Source: Glaciecola petra
GTDB taxonomy: Bacteria > Pseudomonadota > Gammaproteobacteria > Enterobacterales > Alteromonadaceae
Reading direction: 5' to 3'
DNA: 64,000 bases
Assembly: GCF_031846345.1 (NCBI RefSeq)
Contig: NZ_JAVRHX010000002.1
Location: 62,001-126,000 of the forward strand
Below, piece by piece: positions 17,316 through 26,056 of this stretch. Each line of letters begins with the position of its first letter. The stretch's first letter is position 1. The translations under genes were made by a program, and so were the position numbers. The notes under the pieces are model-generated. The model searched no databases. It was not told where the DNA came from and saw nothing but the letters and a program-made list of their open reading frames with translations.

Positions 17316-18089
17316 TTGGCGAGAGTCATATCAATAGCGAATCAAAAAGGGGGGGTTGGTAAAACAACAACCGCAGTCAATGTTGCTGCATCAATGGCCG
17401 CAACTAAACGCAAAGTGTTGTTGATTGACCTTGACCCTCAAGGTAATGCTACTATGGGTAGCGGTGTCGACAAGTATAATGTTGAAAACACATGTTATGA
17501 GCTGTTAATAGAAGAAAAGCCTCCTGAAGAAGTCATCATTACTGAAACTTCTGGTAAGTACCATTTAATCGCTGGCAACTCAGATGTAACTGCGGCAGAA
17601 ATAAAACTCATGGAAGTATTTGCTCGTGAAGTCAGGCTCAGAAACGCTTTAGAGAAAATACGCGCTAATTACGACTATATTTTTATAGACTGTCCGCCTT
17701 CGTTGAACCAATTGACGGTAAATGCCTTAGCTGCTTCAGATTCTGTCTTGGTGCCTATGCAGTGTGAATATTATGCTTTAGAGGGCGTTACAGCATTAAT
17801 GGACACCATTGAGAAGTTAGCGTCGGTTGTCAATCCAGCGTTAAAAATTGAAGGTGTGCTTCGCACCATGTACGATCCTAGAAACCGCCTCGCTAACGAT
17901 GTGTCAGAACAATTAAAGCGTTATTTTGGCGATCAGGTTTACAGGACAGTGATTCCTAGAAATGTGCGGTTGGCAGAAGCTCCATCACATGGCGAACCAG
18001 CTATGTATTATGACAAAACGTCAAACGGTGCAAAGGCTTATTTAGCTTTAGCGGGTGAAATTTTGCGTCGACAGAAAAAAGAAAAATGA
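17316..18089 (+). CDS. parA: ParA-family chromosome-partition ATPase
   Basis: The 257-residue protein has the deviant Walker A motif KGGVGKTT at residues 11-18, the FIDCPPSLNQLTVNAL Walker B region and a late GVLRTMYDPRNRLANDV segment, typical of chromosomal ParA/Soj. It binds nucleoid DNA with ATP and moves ParB-parS complexes after origin duplication. The start is TTG 17316 with AGGATGG upstream; an ATG within that site is out of frame. parB follows after 55 bases, as an operon. Confidence 0.96.
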   Translation: MARVISIANQKGGVGKTTTAVNVAASMAATKRKVLLIDLDPQGNATMGSGVDKYNVENTCYELLIEEKPPEEVIITETSGKYHLIAGNSDVTAAEIKLMEVFAREVRLRNALEKIRANYDYIFIDCPPSLNQLTVNALAASDSVLVPMQCEYYALEGVTALMDTIEKLASVVNPALKIEGVLRTMYDPRNRLANDVSEQLKRYFGDQVYRTVIPRNVRLAEAPSHGEPAMYYDKTSNGAKAYLALAGEILRRQKKEK

Positions 18090-18144
18090 CGTTTGGTAAT
18101 TAGAAAAAATAAAAACGCGATAAAAATTAAAACATCGGGGTTAA

Positions 18145-19068
18145 ATGATGGCACCAAAAACGAAAGGACTTGGTAGGGGTTTAGACGCACTTTTAGCAAC
18201 AAGTAAAAGTGTTGCAGACAAACAAACAAAAGACGCAAATGCGAGCTTGGGGCAAGAAGTTGGTAGCGCTGGCGAAAACGAACTAAAAAAGATCGCTATT
18301 GAGTATTTGCAACCAGGTAAATATCAACCGCGTAAAGATATGGCAAATGAAGCTCTTGAAGAGCTAGCGGCTTCAATTAAATCACAAGGTATTATACAGC
18401 CTATAGTCGTGCGCGCGATTGGCGAAAATAAATATGAGATCATTGCTGGAGAACGCCGCTGGAGAGCAGCTCAAATTGCCGAGTTAGACACAGTTCCTTG
18501 TTTAGTCAAAGACATTCCTGACGATGCAGCGGTTGCGATTGCTTTAATAGAAAATATTCAGCGTGAAGATCTTAATGCGATGGAAGAAGCGCAAGCCTTA
18601 GACCGCTTAATGGTTGAATTTAATTTAACTCATCAACAGGTTGCCGATGCGGTTGGCAAATCACGCGCGACAGTATCTAATTTATTACGATTAAATGGTT
18701 TACAAACTTCGGTAAAAACCTTGTTAGAGCATGGTGACATTGAAATGGGCCATGCTAGAGCATTATTAGCGATAGATGGCGATGAGCAATCTGAACTTGC
18801 CAAGCAAGTCGCTGAGCAAGGGCTCACCGTACGACAAACAGAGGCTTTGGTGAAAAAGTCGATTGAGGTCGACAAGCAATCACCTTCAGCGTCTAAAAAA
18901 CCTGATCCAGACGTGGTTAGATTACAAACTCGTTTATCTGAAACATTTGGTACTCAAGTTAGGATAGATCATAATGCCAAAGGCAAAGGAAAGGTGGTTA
19001 TCAACTTTTCTGATTTGGCACACTTAGATGGTATTTTGGCTCACATAAACCTGCCTGAGCAAGACTAA
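18145..19068 (+). CDS. parB: ParB chromosome-partition CTPase/DNA-binding protein
   Basis: The 307-residue protein begins KTKGLGRGLDALLA, has the N-terminal nuclease-like/CTP domain with LQPGKYQPRKDM, GIIQPIVVR and GERRWRAAQ, and a central helix-turn-helix (HQQVADAVGKSRATVSNLLRL). A C-terminal dimerisation region follows. ParB loads at parS sites, spreads as a CTP-dependent clamp, and is moved by ParA. The two methionines at 18145 and 18148 are alternative starts. I did not see a consensus parS palindrome in the window, though a full search by eye is unreliable. Confidence 0.96.
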   Translation: MMAPKTKGLGRGLDALLATSKSVADKQTKDANASLGQEVGSAGENELKKIAIEYLQPGKYQPRKDMANEALEELAASIKSQGIIQPIVVRAIGENKYEIIAGERRWRAAQIAELDTVPCLVKDIPDDAAVAIALIENIQREDLNAMEEAQALDRLMVEFNLTHQQVADAVGKSRATVSNLLRLNGLQTSVKTLLEHGDIEMGHARALLAIDGDEQSELAKQVAEQGLTVRQTEALVKKSIEVDKQSPSASKKPDPDVVRLQTRLSETFGTQVRIDHNAKGKGKVVINFSDLAHLDGILAHINLPEQD

Positions 19069-19239
19069 GCGATTACTCTCGCTGAGTAGCATTGTCTGTT
19101 CATTGAGAAAATTCCCATATCAACAATATGTTGCCTATAACAAACGGTAGTATACCTTGTTGGTATTTTGCTAAAACGTAATTCTCATTTAAGACTAAAA
19201 ATAAACCTTGCTTTATTACTGTATGTTGCATAGTATAAA

Positions 19240-19296
19240 TACTGTGTATTGTACAGTGTGCGACACATAGTAAGATGCATAATACAATACACAGTA
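19240..19296. repeat. Perfect 13-bp inverted repeat upstream of padR
   Basis: TACTGTGTATTGT (19240-19252) and its exact reverse complement (19284-19296) flank 31 bases. They lie about 65 bases before the PadR-type regulator gene, in a 291-base gap rich in further TGTA/TACA words such as TGTACAGTGTG. It could be the operator of the regulator or a cruciform/terminator structure. An operator role is inference. Confidence 0.6.
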
Positions 19297-19359
19297 CAGA
19301 TGTTTGCATTTAAGTTGACTACTTAAATGCACTAATGGACGCTCAAGATAGGATGAAAA

Positions 19360-19695
19360 ATGTCAGAGGAACGCAAACACAAATTACGTTTAGAGTTGCG
19401 CAGAGGTGTGCTTATTCTGGCGGTATTAGGTGCCAGTAAAACACCTCAATACGGATATTCACTCCGCAAACATCTTAACGAAGCGGGCATAGATATCGAT
19501 GAAGGCACTCTGTATCCCCTAATTAGAAGGTTAGCCGACCAACAGTTATTAGACAGTGAATGGAAACACGCAGAGGGACGAGAGCGCCGGTATTACAAAC
19601 TTTCCGAAATGGGCAGTGAAGTCTTAGAACAACTTACCGCTGATTGGCAAAGTTTGAATCAGAGTTTATTGAATATTTTAGTGACAGGAGAATAA
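19360..19695 (+). CDS. PadR-family transcriptional regulator
   Basis: The 111-residue protein has the PadR winged-helix pattern: LRRGVLILAVLGASKTPQYGYSLRKHL, then IDEGTLYPLIRRL and GRERRYYKLSEMG. Small PadR proteins repress targets and often respond to envelope stress or small molecules. The adjacent downstream gene, 4 bases away, encodes a membrane protein with a HAAS domain, the usual partner of this subfamily. Autoregulation through the upstream inverted repeat is plausible. Confidence 0.93.
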   Translation: MSEERKHKLRLELRRGVLILAVLGASKTPQYGYSLRKHLNEAGIDIDEGTLYPLIRRLADQQLLDSEWKHAEGRERRYYKLSEMGSEVLEQLTADWQSLNQSLLNILVTGE

Positions 19696-19699
19696 GCTA

Positions 19700-20632
19700 A
19701 TGGAATTAGTAGACCGTTATATGCAAGCCGTTGAGTATTATTTACCAAAAGGCAAAAAAGGTGATATTTCGCGTGAATTACGTGCCAATATTATGGACGA
19801 AATAGAAGCAAAGCAAAATGATAAAGCTAAAGATCTTGATATTACAGAGGTATCTGCTTTGCTCAAACGCCAAGGGCATCCTCAAAAAGTGGCGCAGGCT
19901 TATTCACCGCTCTCTCCACTAGTAGCTAGTGAGGATATGCCCTTATATAAGTCAGCAATGATCAAAGCGCTTATTTTCCTATTTTGCTACGCCATATTAA
20001 CAGCGGGGAATTATTTATTTGAAGAACAAAGTGTCAACGCTTTTGCTTATTTGTTCGTAGCGCTCGGAAGTTTTCTTGACAATATAGGTTTGGTATTAAT
20101 TGTTGTTACTACTAGCTTTTACTTCGCTGGTAAAAACGGTTATTTAAATAAATGGCGTTATCCTAAATGGTCACCTGAATCTTTGCCAAAAGCTAATGCT
20201 CAAATAATAAGCAAGTCAGACTCTGTATCTGAAATTGCCACTAGTGTTTTTGCGTTGATGATGTTTTCTACACCCATTTGGATGGACCCAATAAGCTATG
20301 AAAAACTAATTTTAGGTTTTGCTCCTGACATGCAAGCGTGGCGTATCATTTTATCCGTTCTTGTATCTTATTCTTTAATCTCTGCAGTTTACAGAATTAA
20401 CAAACGTTATTGGACGAGAACTTCTTTGGCAGTATATGTGGCAGAATATTTGGTCTATATAGCAACAATGCTGTATTTATGGACGCAACCCGCACTTGTA
20501 GTTGTGCATAATCCACAAGCTTCCGATTTAAACCGAATTATTGAAGGATTATTTACATATGGTTGGTTGTTTGGGGTATTTATTTTCACTTTGATTACTG
20601 TTTCATTGATTCGTAAGTGGTTTAAGTTGTGA
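19700..20632 (+). CDS. HAAS-domain membrane protein, PadR partner
   Basis: The 310-residue protein has an N-terminal cytoplasmic HAAS-like domain (about 1-75; VDRYMQAVEYYLPKGKKGDI, MDEIEAKQND, LLKRQGHPQKVAQAY). About six hydrophobic segments follow, for example near residues 92-108, 112-140, 190-205, 213-232, 248-265 and 285-305. HAAS proteins pair with PadR regulators and are thought to sense membrane state or control the regulator. Coupled position and domain pairing support function together. The exact signal is unknown. Confidence 0.82.
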   Translation: MELVDRYMQAVEYYLPKGKKGDISRELRANIMDEIEAKQNDKAKDLDITEVSALLKRQGHPQKVAQAYSPLSPLVASEDMPLYKSAMIKALIFLFCYAILTAGNYLFEEQSVNAFAYLFVALGSFLDNIGLVLIVVTTSFYFAGKNGYLNKWRYPKWSPESLPKANAQIISKSDSVSEIATSVFALMMFSTPIWMDPISYEKLILGFAPDMQAWRIILSVLVSYSLISAVYRINKRYWTRTSLAVYVAEYLVYIATMLYLWTQPALVVVHNPQASDLNRIIEGLFTYGWLFGVFIFTLITVSLIRKWFKL

Positions 20633-20815
20633 TTTATATCTATCGCGTGCGCTACTCTTTTTGTTGTTCTATTTGTTTGAAAAATCCGAGCTTTAGCTGA
20701 AGCGTTATCTGATAACTAAGATGTTTTTTAATAAAACAACAAAAATGCGCAGTGTAAGGTCACCAAATAATAGGAAAACAGACTTCAATTATCCCTTAAT
20801 AATCGGCGCATATGG

Positions 20816-20843
20816 TTGAATTTTTCGCATATAACAGTATACT
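20816..20843 (+). promoter_or_regulatory. Candidate promoter of the atp operon
   Basis: TTGAAT at 20816-20821 and TATACT at 20838-20843 are 16 bases apart and lie ~45 bases before the atpI start. It is a good sigma-70-like match in the right place. Confidence 0.5.
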
Positions 20844-20887
20844 GCACACGCTTTTGGGTTGGGTATGCTCAAAATAGGTGCAAAGAC

Positions 20888-21277
20888 TTGAAAAAAAGCG
20901 CAAAGAAGCCCATAGGAAGCTCTGGAAAAAAATTGGCATTAAAAGGCATTTTATTTCAGTTGTTGGTGGCCGTAATACTGCTTTCTTTCGTAGCACTTGT
21001 GCAAGTTGAATATGTCATTGCCAGTTTGCTTGGCTGTTTAAGTTTCATAGTACCGCATAGTATTTTTGCTTACTGGGTTTTCCGGTTTGCAGGCGCTTCT
21101 AAAAATGAGTTAGTGGCGCAAAGTTTTAGTCAAGGCATGAAAATAAAACTGCTATTGACCAGTATGTTTTTTGTTATTGCGTTTTTTCAACTTAACGTGC
21201 ATCCGCTTCCCTTATTAGGTGCATACGCAATAATCATGGTTAGCCAGTGGTTAGCTATGTTCTGGTTGAAAGAATAA
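20888..21277 (+). CDS. atpI: ATP synthase protein I
   Basis: The 129-residue hydrophobic protein has four predicted membrane segments, with a basic N-terminus (KKSAKKPIGSSGKK). AtpI helps assemble the c-ring and is the first gene of most proteobacterial atp operons. TTG 20888 with AGGTG upstream is chosen because earlier in-frame starts give a poorly hydrophobic, unconserved extension. Sequence identity in this family is low, so recognition depends partly on its position before atpB. Confidence 0.85.
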   Translation: MKKSAKKPIGSSGKKLALKGILFQLLVAVILLSFVALVQVEYVIASLLGCLSFIVPHSIFAYWVFRFAGASKNELVAQSFSQGMKIKLLLTSMFFVIAFFQLNVHPLPLLGAYAIIMVSQWLAMFWLKE

Positions 21278-21373
21278 TGGATAAGTGTTCGTTTTCTTTC
21301 TAAGAATAAAGTCTTAATGACAATTCGCCAGTAAAATGAAAAGATTTATAAATTACACAATTTGGGTTTAACA

Positions 21374-22207
21374 ATGGCATCTGAATATACCACTACAGAA
21401 TATATCCAACACCATTTAACTAACGCTACCATGTGCTCGGTTGACGGCGAAATTGCTTTCAATAAGGCCTGTGGTGATGCTGGTTTTTGGGCGGTACATG
21501 TCGACACATTAGCTGTGTCTATTGTTTTGGGTTTAATATTTCTTTTTCTTTTTCGTCGCACTGCAAAAAAAGCAACAACAGGTGTTCCTTCAAAGTTTCA
21601 AGCCTTTGTAGAAATCGTTATAGAGTTTGTACAAGACAATGTGACAAGCACTTACCATGGTAAAAGCGCACTAATAGCGCCGTTAGCGTTAACTATTTTT
21701 GTTTGGGTTTTATTAATGAACCTTATGGATTTAGTACCCGTTGATGTATTACCCGCTATTGCTGGGTTAGTGGGCGAAACAGCCTATGGTATGGATTCAC
21801 ATGATGTGTACGCTAAGTTTGTACCTACCACTGATTTAAATCTGACCTTTGCGCTAGCTTTGGGCGTTTTCGTACTCATTATTTACTATTCAATAAAAAT
21901 GAAGGGCATCGGCGGCTTTGCCAAAGAACTTAGCATGAGCCCTTTCAATCACTGGGCATTTATTCCAGTTAACTTAGTGCTAGAATTGGTGACTTTGTTT
22001 GCTAGGCCTTTGTCACTTGCACTACGTTTATTCGGAAACCTATATGCGAGTGAATTGATATTTATTCTTATTGCTACCCTTGGTTATGTGCAAGTATTCC
22101 TGCATTTCCCTTGGGCAGTATTCCATTTGTTGGTACTCCCTCTTCAAGCGTTTATATTCATGATGTTAACCATTGTGTATTTAAGCTTGGCAAGTGAAGA
22201 CCATTAA
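21374..22207 (+). CDS. atpB: ATP synthase F0 subunit a
   Basis: The 277-residue membrane protein contains the proton half-channel region FARPLSLALRLFGNLYASELIF with the essential arginine in LALRLFGN. Subunit a passes protons to the c-ring. ATG 21374 (MASEYTTTEYIQHHL) is preferred over a non-ATG codon 12 bases earlier. Second gene of the atp operon. Confidence 0.97.
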   Translation: MASEYTTTEYIQHHLTNATMCSVDGEIAFNKACGDAGFWAVHVDTLAVSIVLGLIFLFLFRRTAKKATTGVPSKFQAFVEIVIEFVQDNVTSTYHGKSALIAPLALTIFVWVLLMNLMDLVPVDVLPAIAGLVGETAYGMDSHDVYAKFVPTTDLNLTFALALGVFVLIIYYSIKMKGIGGFAKELSMSPFNHWAFIPVNLVLELVTLFARPLSLALRLFGNLYASELIFILIATLGYVQVFLHFPWAVFHLLVLPLQAFIFMMLTIVYLSLASEDH

Positions 22208-22259
22208 ACCTAGTTTTACATTTATAAACTTTAAACTTAACTAAAATCGGAGATACACA

Positions 22260-22484
22260 ATGATCGCAATCGCAGTTGCACTACTAATCGGTATGGGTGC
22301 CCTAGGTACCGCTATTGGTTTCGGTATTCTTGGGGGTAAGTTCCTAGAATCAGCTGCTCGTCAGCCTGAGCTAGCACCACAACTTCAAGTAAAAATGTTT
22401 ATCGTAGCGGGTCTAATCGATGCAATCGCCATGATCGGTGTTGGTATCGCTCTATATCTATTGTTTGCGGTAGGTCTTGGTTAA
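22260..22484 (+). CDS. atpE: ATP synthase F0 subunit c
   Basis: The 74-residue hairpin protein has a Gly-rich first helix, the polar loop ARQPELAPQL, and the second helix with the ion-binding carboxylate D54 in FIVAGLIDAIAMIGVG. An Asp without the Gln/Glu-Thr sodium signature indicates proton coupling. GGAGA precedes the start. Multiple copies form the rotor ring. Confidence 0.98.
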   Translation: MIAIAVALLIGMGALGTAIGFGILGGKFLESAARQPELAPQLQVKMFIVAGLIDAIAMIGVGIALYLLFAVGLG

Positions 22485-22528
22485 TAACCAAACTTTGGTT
22501 TAGTAAACATTAAATAAGGAGAGTCGCC

Positions 22529-22999
22529 ATGAACATGAACGCTACTCTAATTGGTCAGTTATTTGCATTTGCTGTTTTTGTAGCATTTTGCATGAAGTAC
22601 GTTTGGCCGCCATTAATGGCAGCCATACAAGAACGTCAAAAAACCATTGCTGATGGTTTAGCGGCATCTGAACGTGCTGAAAAAGACCTTGAACTTGCTC
22701 AAGAAGCAGCAACCAAGCAGCTTAAAGAAGCTAAGCAGCAAGCAGCTGAGATTGTTGAGCAAGCTAAAAAGCGTGCAAATCAACTTGTTGATGAAGAAAC
22801 GCAACGTGGTCACACCGAACGCGAAAAAATTATCGCGCAAGGTTACGCCGAAATTGAAGCTGAACGCAATCGCGCTAAAGAAGATTTACGCAAACAAGTA
22901 TCTGCTCTAGCAGTTGCTGGTGCAGAAAAAATTCTTGAGCGAGAAATAGATGCTGCGGCACAGAACGACATTGTTGAAAAACTTGTCGCTGAATTATAA
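22529..22999 (+). CDS. atpF: ATP synthase F0 subunit b
   Basis: The 156-residue protein has one N-terminal membrane helix (LIGQLFAFAVFVAFCMKYVWPPLM) followed by a long charged, Ala-rich helix forming the peripheral-stalk coiled coil. Length and composition are standard for gammaproteobacterial subunit b. GGAG precedes ATG 22529, and atpH follows 12 bases after the stop. Confidence 0.98.
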   Translation: MNMNATLIGQLFAFAVFVAFCMKYVWPPLMAAIQERQKTIADGLAASERAEKDLELAQEAATKQLKEAKQQAAEIVEQAKKRANQLVDEETQRGHTEREKIIAQGYAEIEAERNRAKEDLRKQVSALAVAGAEKILEREIDAAAQNDIVEKLVAEL

Positions 23000-23011
23000 G
23001 GGAGATGAGCA

Positions 23012-23545
23012 ATGTCTGAATTGACAACCGTCGCTCGCCCTTATGCCAAAGCCGCTTTTGATTTTGCGGTTGAGAAGGCTGATATTGCTAAATGGCAAGA
23101 GATGCTAGTGTTTGCAGCAGAGGTCGCTATTAACGACGAAATGCGAAACATACTAGCCAGTGTGTTAGCGCCTGAAAAACTTGCTGAATTGTTTAACAGT
23201 ATTTGTGCTGAACAACTCAACACTCATGGTCAGAATTTTATACAAGTTTTGGCTGAAAATAATCGTTTATCTGCATTGCCTGATATTTCGAGCCAGTTCA
23301 ATATTCTCAAAGCAGAATATGATAAAGAGATTGATGTAGACGTTACGTCTGCTAAAAAACTCACTAAAGTACAGGTAACGAAAATGAGTGCGGCGCTAGA
23401 GAAACGATTAGCACGTAAAGTGAAGCTTATTTGTAACGTGGATCCTACATTGGTCGCTGGTGTAATAATTAAAGCCGGTGATACAGTAATAGATGGTTCC
23501 GTACACTCAAAATTGAACCGTCTAACAGACGCGTTGCAAGCATAG
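23012..23545 (+). CDS. atpH: ATP synthase F1 subunit delta
   Basis: The 177-residue protein begins MSELTTVARPYAKAAFDFAV and ends with the DTVIDGSVHSKLNRL signature of OSCP/delta subunits. It joins the peripheral stalk to the top of the F1 head. It lies between atpF and atpA with short gaps, ribosome site GGGAG. Confidence 0.98.
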   Translation: MSELTTVARPYAKAAFDFAVEKADIAKWQEMLVFAAEVAINDEMRNILASVLAPEKLAELFNSICAEQLNTHGQNFIQVLAENNRLSALPDISSQFNILKAEYDKEIDVDVTSAKKLTKVQVTKMSAALEKRLARKVKLICNVDPTLVAGVIIKAGDTVIDGSVHSKLNRLTDALQA

Positions 23546-23557
23546 GGGATAAAGAGC

Positions 23558-25099
23558 ATGCAACTTAATTCCACTGAAATTGCAGAACTGATCAAGAAAC
23601 GAATTGAGAAGTTTGATGTAGCTAGTGAAGCTCGTAATGAAGGTACTATCGTCGGTGTAACTGACGGTATTATTCGCATACACGGCCTAGCCGACGTTAT
23701 GCAAGGTGAAATGATTGAACTTCCGGGTAGCCGTTACGCTATCGCACTTAACTTAGAACGAGATTCTGTAGGTGCGGTTGTAATGGGTCCATATGCGGAT
23801 CTTCAAGAAGGTACAAAAGTACAATCAACCGGTCGTATTTTAGAAGTACCTGTTGGTCCAGGTCTACTTGGTCGTGTTGTAAACACACTTGGTGAACCTA
23901 TCGATGGTAAAGGCGCAATTGAAGCAGCAGCTTTTGAAGCCGTTGAAAAAATTGCACCTGGCGTAATTGAGCGTCAATCGGTCGACCAACCTGTACAAAC
24001 AGGCTATAAGTCTGTGGATTCGATGATACCAATCGGTCGTGGTCAGCGTGAGTTAATCATTGGTGACCGCCAAACAGGAAAAACTGCTCTAGCCGTTGAT
24101 GCCATTATCAACCAAAGAGGAACAGGTGTTAAATGTGTATACGTAGCGATAGGCCAAAAGGCATCTACTATCGCTAACGTGGTTCGAAAGCTTGAAGAGC
24201 ACGGTGCGATGGATCATACCATTATCGTTGCGGCTTCTGCTTCAGAGTCTGCTGCACTTCAATACTTGGCGCCATATTCTGGCTGTACAATGGGTGAATA
24301 TTTCCGCGACCGCGGCGAAGACGCACTCATCGTATATGATGATTTATCAAAACAAGCGGTAGCTTATCGTCAGGTATCTTTGTTGCTTAAACGTCCTCCA
24401 GGTCGTGAAGCATATCCTGGTGACGTTTTCTATCTTCACTCACGTTTATTAGAGCGTGCTGCTCGTGTAAACGATGTGTATGTTGAAAAATACACAAACG
24501 GTGAAGTTAAAGGGAAAACTGGTTCGTTAACGGCATTGCCGATTATCGAAACCCAAGCCGGTGACGTATCTGCCTTCGTACCTACTAACGTAATTTCGAT
24601 TACAGATGGTCAGATATTCCTAGAGTCTGACTTATTTAATGCAGGTATTCGTCCGCCAGTTAACGCAGGTATTTCGGTATCTCGAGTTGGTGGTGCAGCG
24701 CAAACTAAAATTGTTAAGAAATTAGGCGGTGGTATTCGTCTAGCACTTGCACAGTATCGTGAATTAGCAGCATTCTCGCAATTTGCATCAGATCTTGATG
24801 CGGAAACGCGTGCGCAGTTAGAGCATGGTGAACGTGTAACTGAGCTTATGAAACAGAATCAGTATGCACCTTTGTCGGTTGCAGAAACGTCGGTTTCTTT
24901 GTTCGCGGCTGAAAAAGGCTATTTGAAAGATATTGAACTTAACAAAGTTCTTGATTTTGAAGCGGCCCTACATTCGTATATGAACAACGAAAATGCTGAG
25001 CTAATGAAAACCATTAACGACACTGGTAACTACAACGACGACATTGAATCACAGTTGAAAACAGCGTTTGATACGTTTAAATCAACACAAACGTGGTAA
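23558..25099 (+). CDS. atpA: ATP synthase F1 subunit alpha
   Basis: The 513-residue protein has Walker A GDRQTGKT at residues 169-176 and the family signature PPVNAGISVSRVGG. Alpha subunits alternate with beta in the F1 hexamer and bind non-catalytic nucleotides. Length matches E. coli exactly (513). No anomalies seen. Confidence 0.99.
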   Translation: MQLNSTEIAELIKKRIEKFDVASEARNEGTIVGVTDGIIRIHGLADVMQGEMIELPGSRYAIALNLERDSVGAVVMGPYADLQEGTKVQSTGRILEVPVGPGLLGRVVNTLGEPIDGKGAIEAAAFEAVEKIAPGVIERQSVDQPVQTGYKSVDSMIPIGRGQRELIIGDRQTGKTALAVDAIINQRGTGVKCVYVAIGQKASTIANVVRKLEEHGAMDHTIIVAASASESAALQYLAPYSGCTMGEYFRDRGEDALIVYDDLSKQAVAYRQVSLLLKRPPGREAYPGDVFYLHSRLLERAARVNDVYVEKYTNGEVKGKTGSLTALPIIETQAGDVSAFVPTNVISITDGQIFLESDLFNAGIRPPVNAGISVSRVGGAAQTKIVKKLGGGIRLALAQYRELAAFSQFASDLDAETRAQLEHGERVTELMKQNQYAPLSVAETSVSLFAAEKGYLKDIELNKVLDFEAALHSYMNNENAELMKTINDTGNYNDDIESQLKTAFDTFKSTQTW

Positions 25100-25162
25100 T
25101 TCAGTGGGCATCAACTTTTGTTGGCGCCACGTTGAGTAATATCAGGCAAGTGGAGAATATTC

Positions 25163-26023
25163 ATGGCTAGCGGAAAAGAGATAAAAGGTAAGATTGGGAG
25201 TATCAAAAATACTCAAAAAATTACCAGTGCAATGGAGATGGTTGCAGCTTCAAAAATGAAGCGAGCTCAAGATAGAATGAGCTCTGGCCGTCCTTATGCG
25301 CAAAATATGCTAAAAGTGATTGGTCACATAGCCAATGGTAGTTTGGAATATCGCCATCCTTATTTGGAAGAGCGTGAAGTCAAAAATGTAGGATTCATTG
25401 TTGTTTCTACTGACCGTGGTTTATGTGGTGGCTTAAATACCAACGAATTTAAGTTGGTAACACAACAAGTTAAAGCTTATCAAGAACAAGAAGTAGGCTT
25501 GCATTTTGCCGCTCTTGGATCGAAAGCAGTTGCCTTTTTTAGTCGTTTTGGCGGCAATGTAATGGCTGCTGAATCGGGTCTAGGTGATAAGCCAAGCGTA
25601 AGTGATGTTGTGGGTGTTGTTCGTGTCATGCTAGATGCATATGACAAAGGCGAATTAGACAAGGTATTTCTTGTATATAACGACTTTGTGAACACAATGA
25701 CACAAGAACCGAAAATCAATCAATTATTGCCTTTGCCTAAATCAGAAGATGAAGAATTAAAGCATCGCTGGGATTATATATACGAACCTGATCCAAAAGA
25801 CATTTTGGAACAGTTAATGGTGCGTTATATAGAATCTCAAGTTTATCAGGGTGTTGTAGAAAACATCGCGTCAGAGCAAGCGGCGCGAATGGTAGCAATG
25901 AAAGCCGCTACCGACAATGCTGGTAACCTTATTGATGATTTGCAATTGGTATACAACAAGGCTCGCCAAGCCGCGATTACACAAGAAATAAGTGAAATCG
26001 TTTCTGGCGCAGCTGCTGTTTAG
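25163..26023 (+). CDS. atpG: ATP synthase F1 subunit gamma
   Basis: The 286-residue protein starts ASGKEIKGKIGSIKNTQKIT and ends with the gamma signature ARQAAITQEISEIVSGAAA. It forms the rotating central shaft with N- and C-terminal coiled-coil helices around a Rossmann-like domain. GTGGAG precedes the ATG. Confidence 0.98.
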   Translation: MASGKEIKGKIGSIKNTQKITSAMEMVAASKMKRAQDRMSSGRPYAQNMLKVIGHIANGSLEYRHPYLEEREVKNVGFIVVSTDRGLCGGLNTNEFKLVTQQVKAYQEQEVGLHFAALGSKAVAFFSRFGGNVMAAESGLGDKPSVSDVVGVVRVMLDAYDKGELDKVFLVYNDFVNTMTQEPKINQLLPLPKSEDEELKHRWDYIYEPDPKDILEQLMVRYIESQVYQGVVENIASEQAARMVAMKAATDNAGNLIDDLQLVYNKARQAAITQEISEIVSGAAAV

Positions 26024-26056
26024 GTAAAGAACATTTAAAGTTTAAGAGGACAAATT

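Noticed and set aside
23230..23679. 149-codon minus-strand frame across atpH and atpA
   Set aside because: It spans two certain genes in antisense and crosses their junction.
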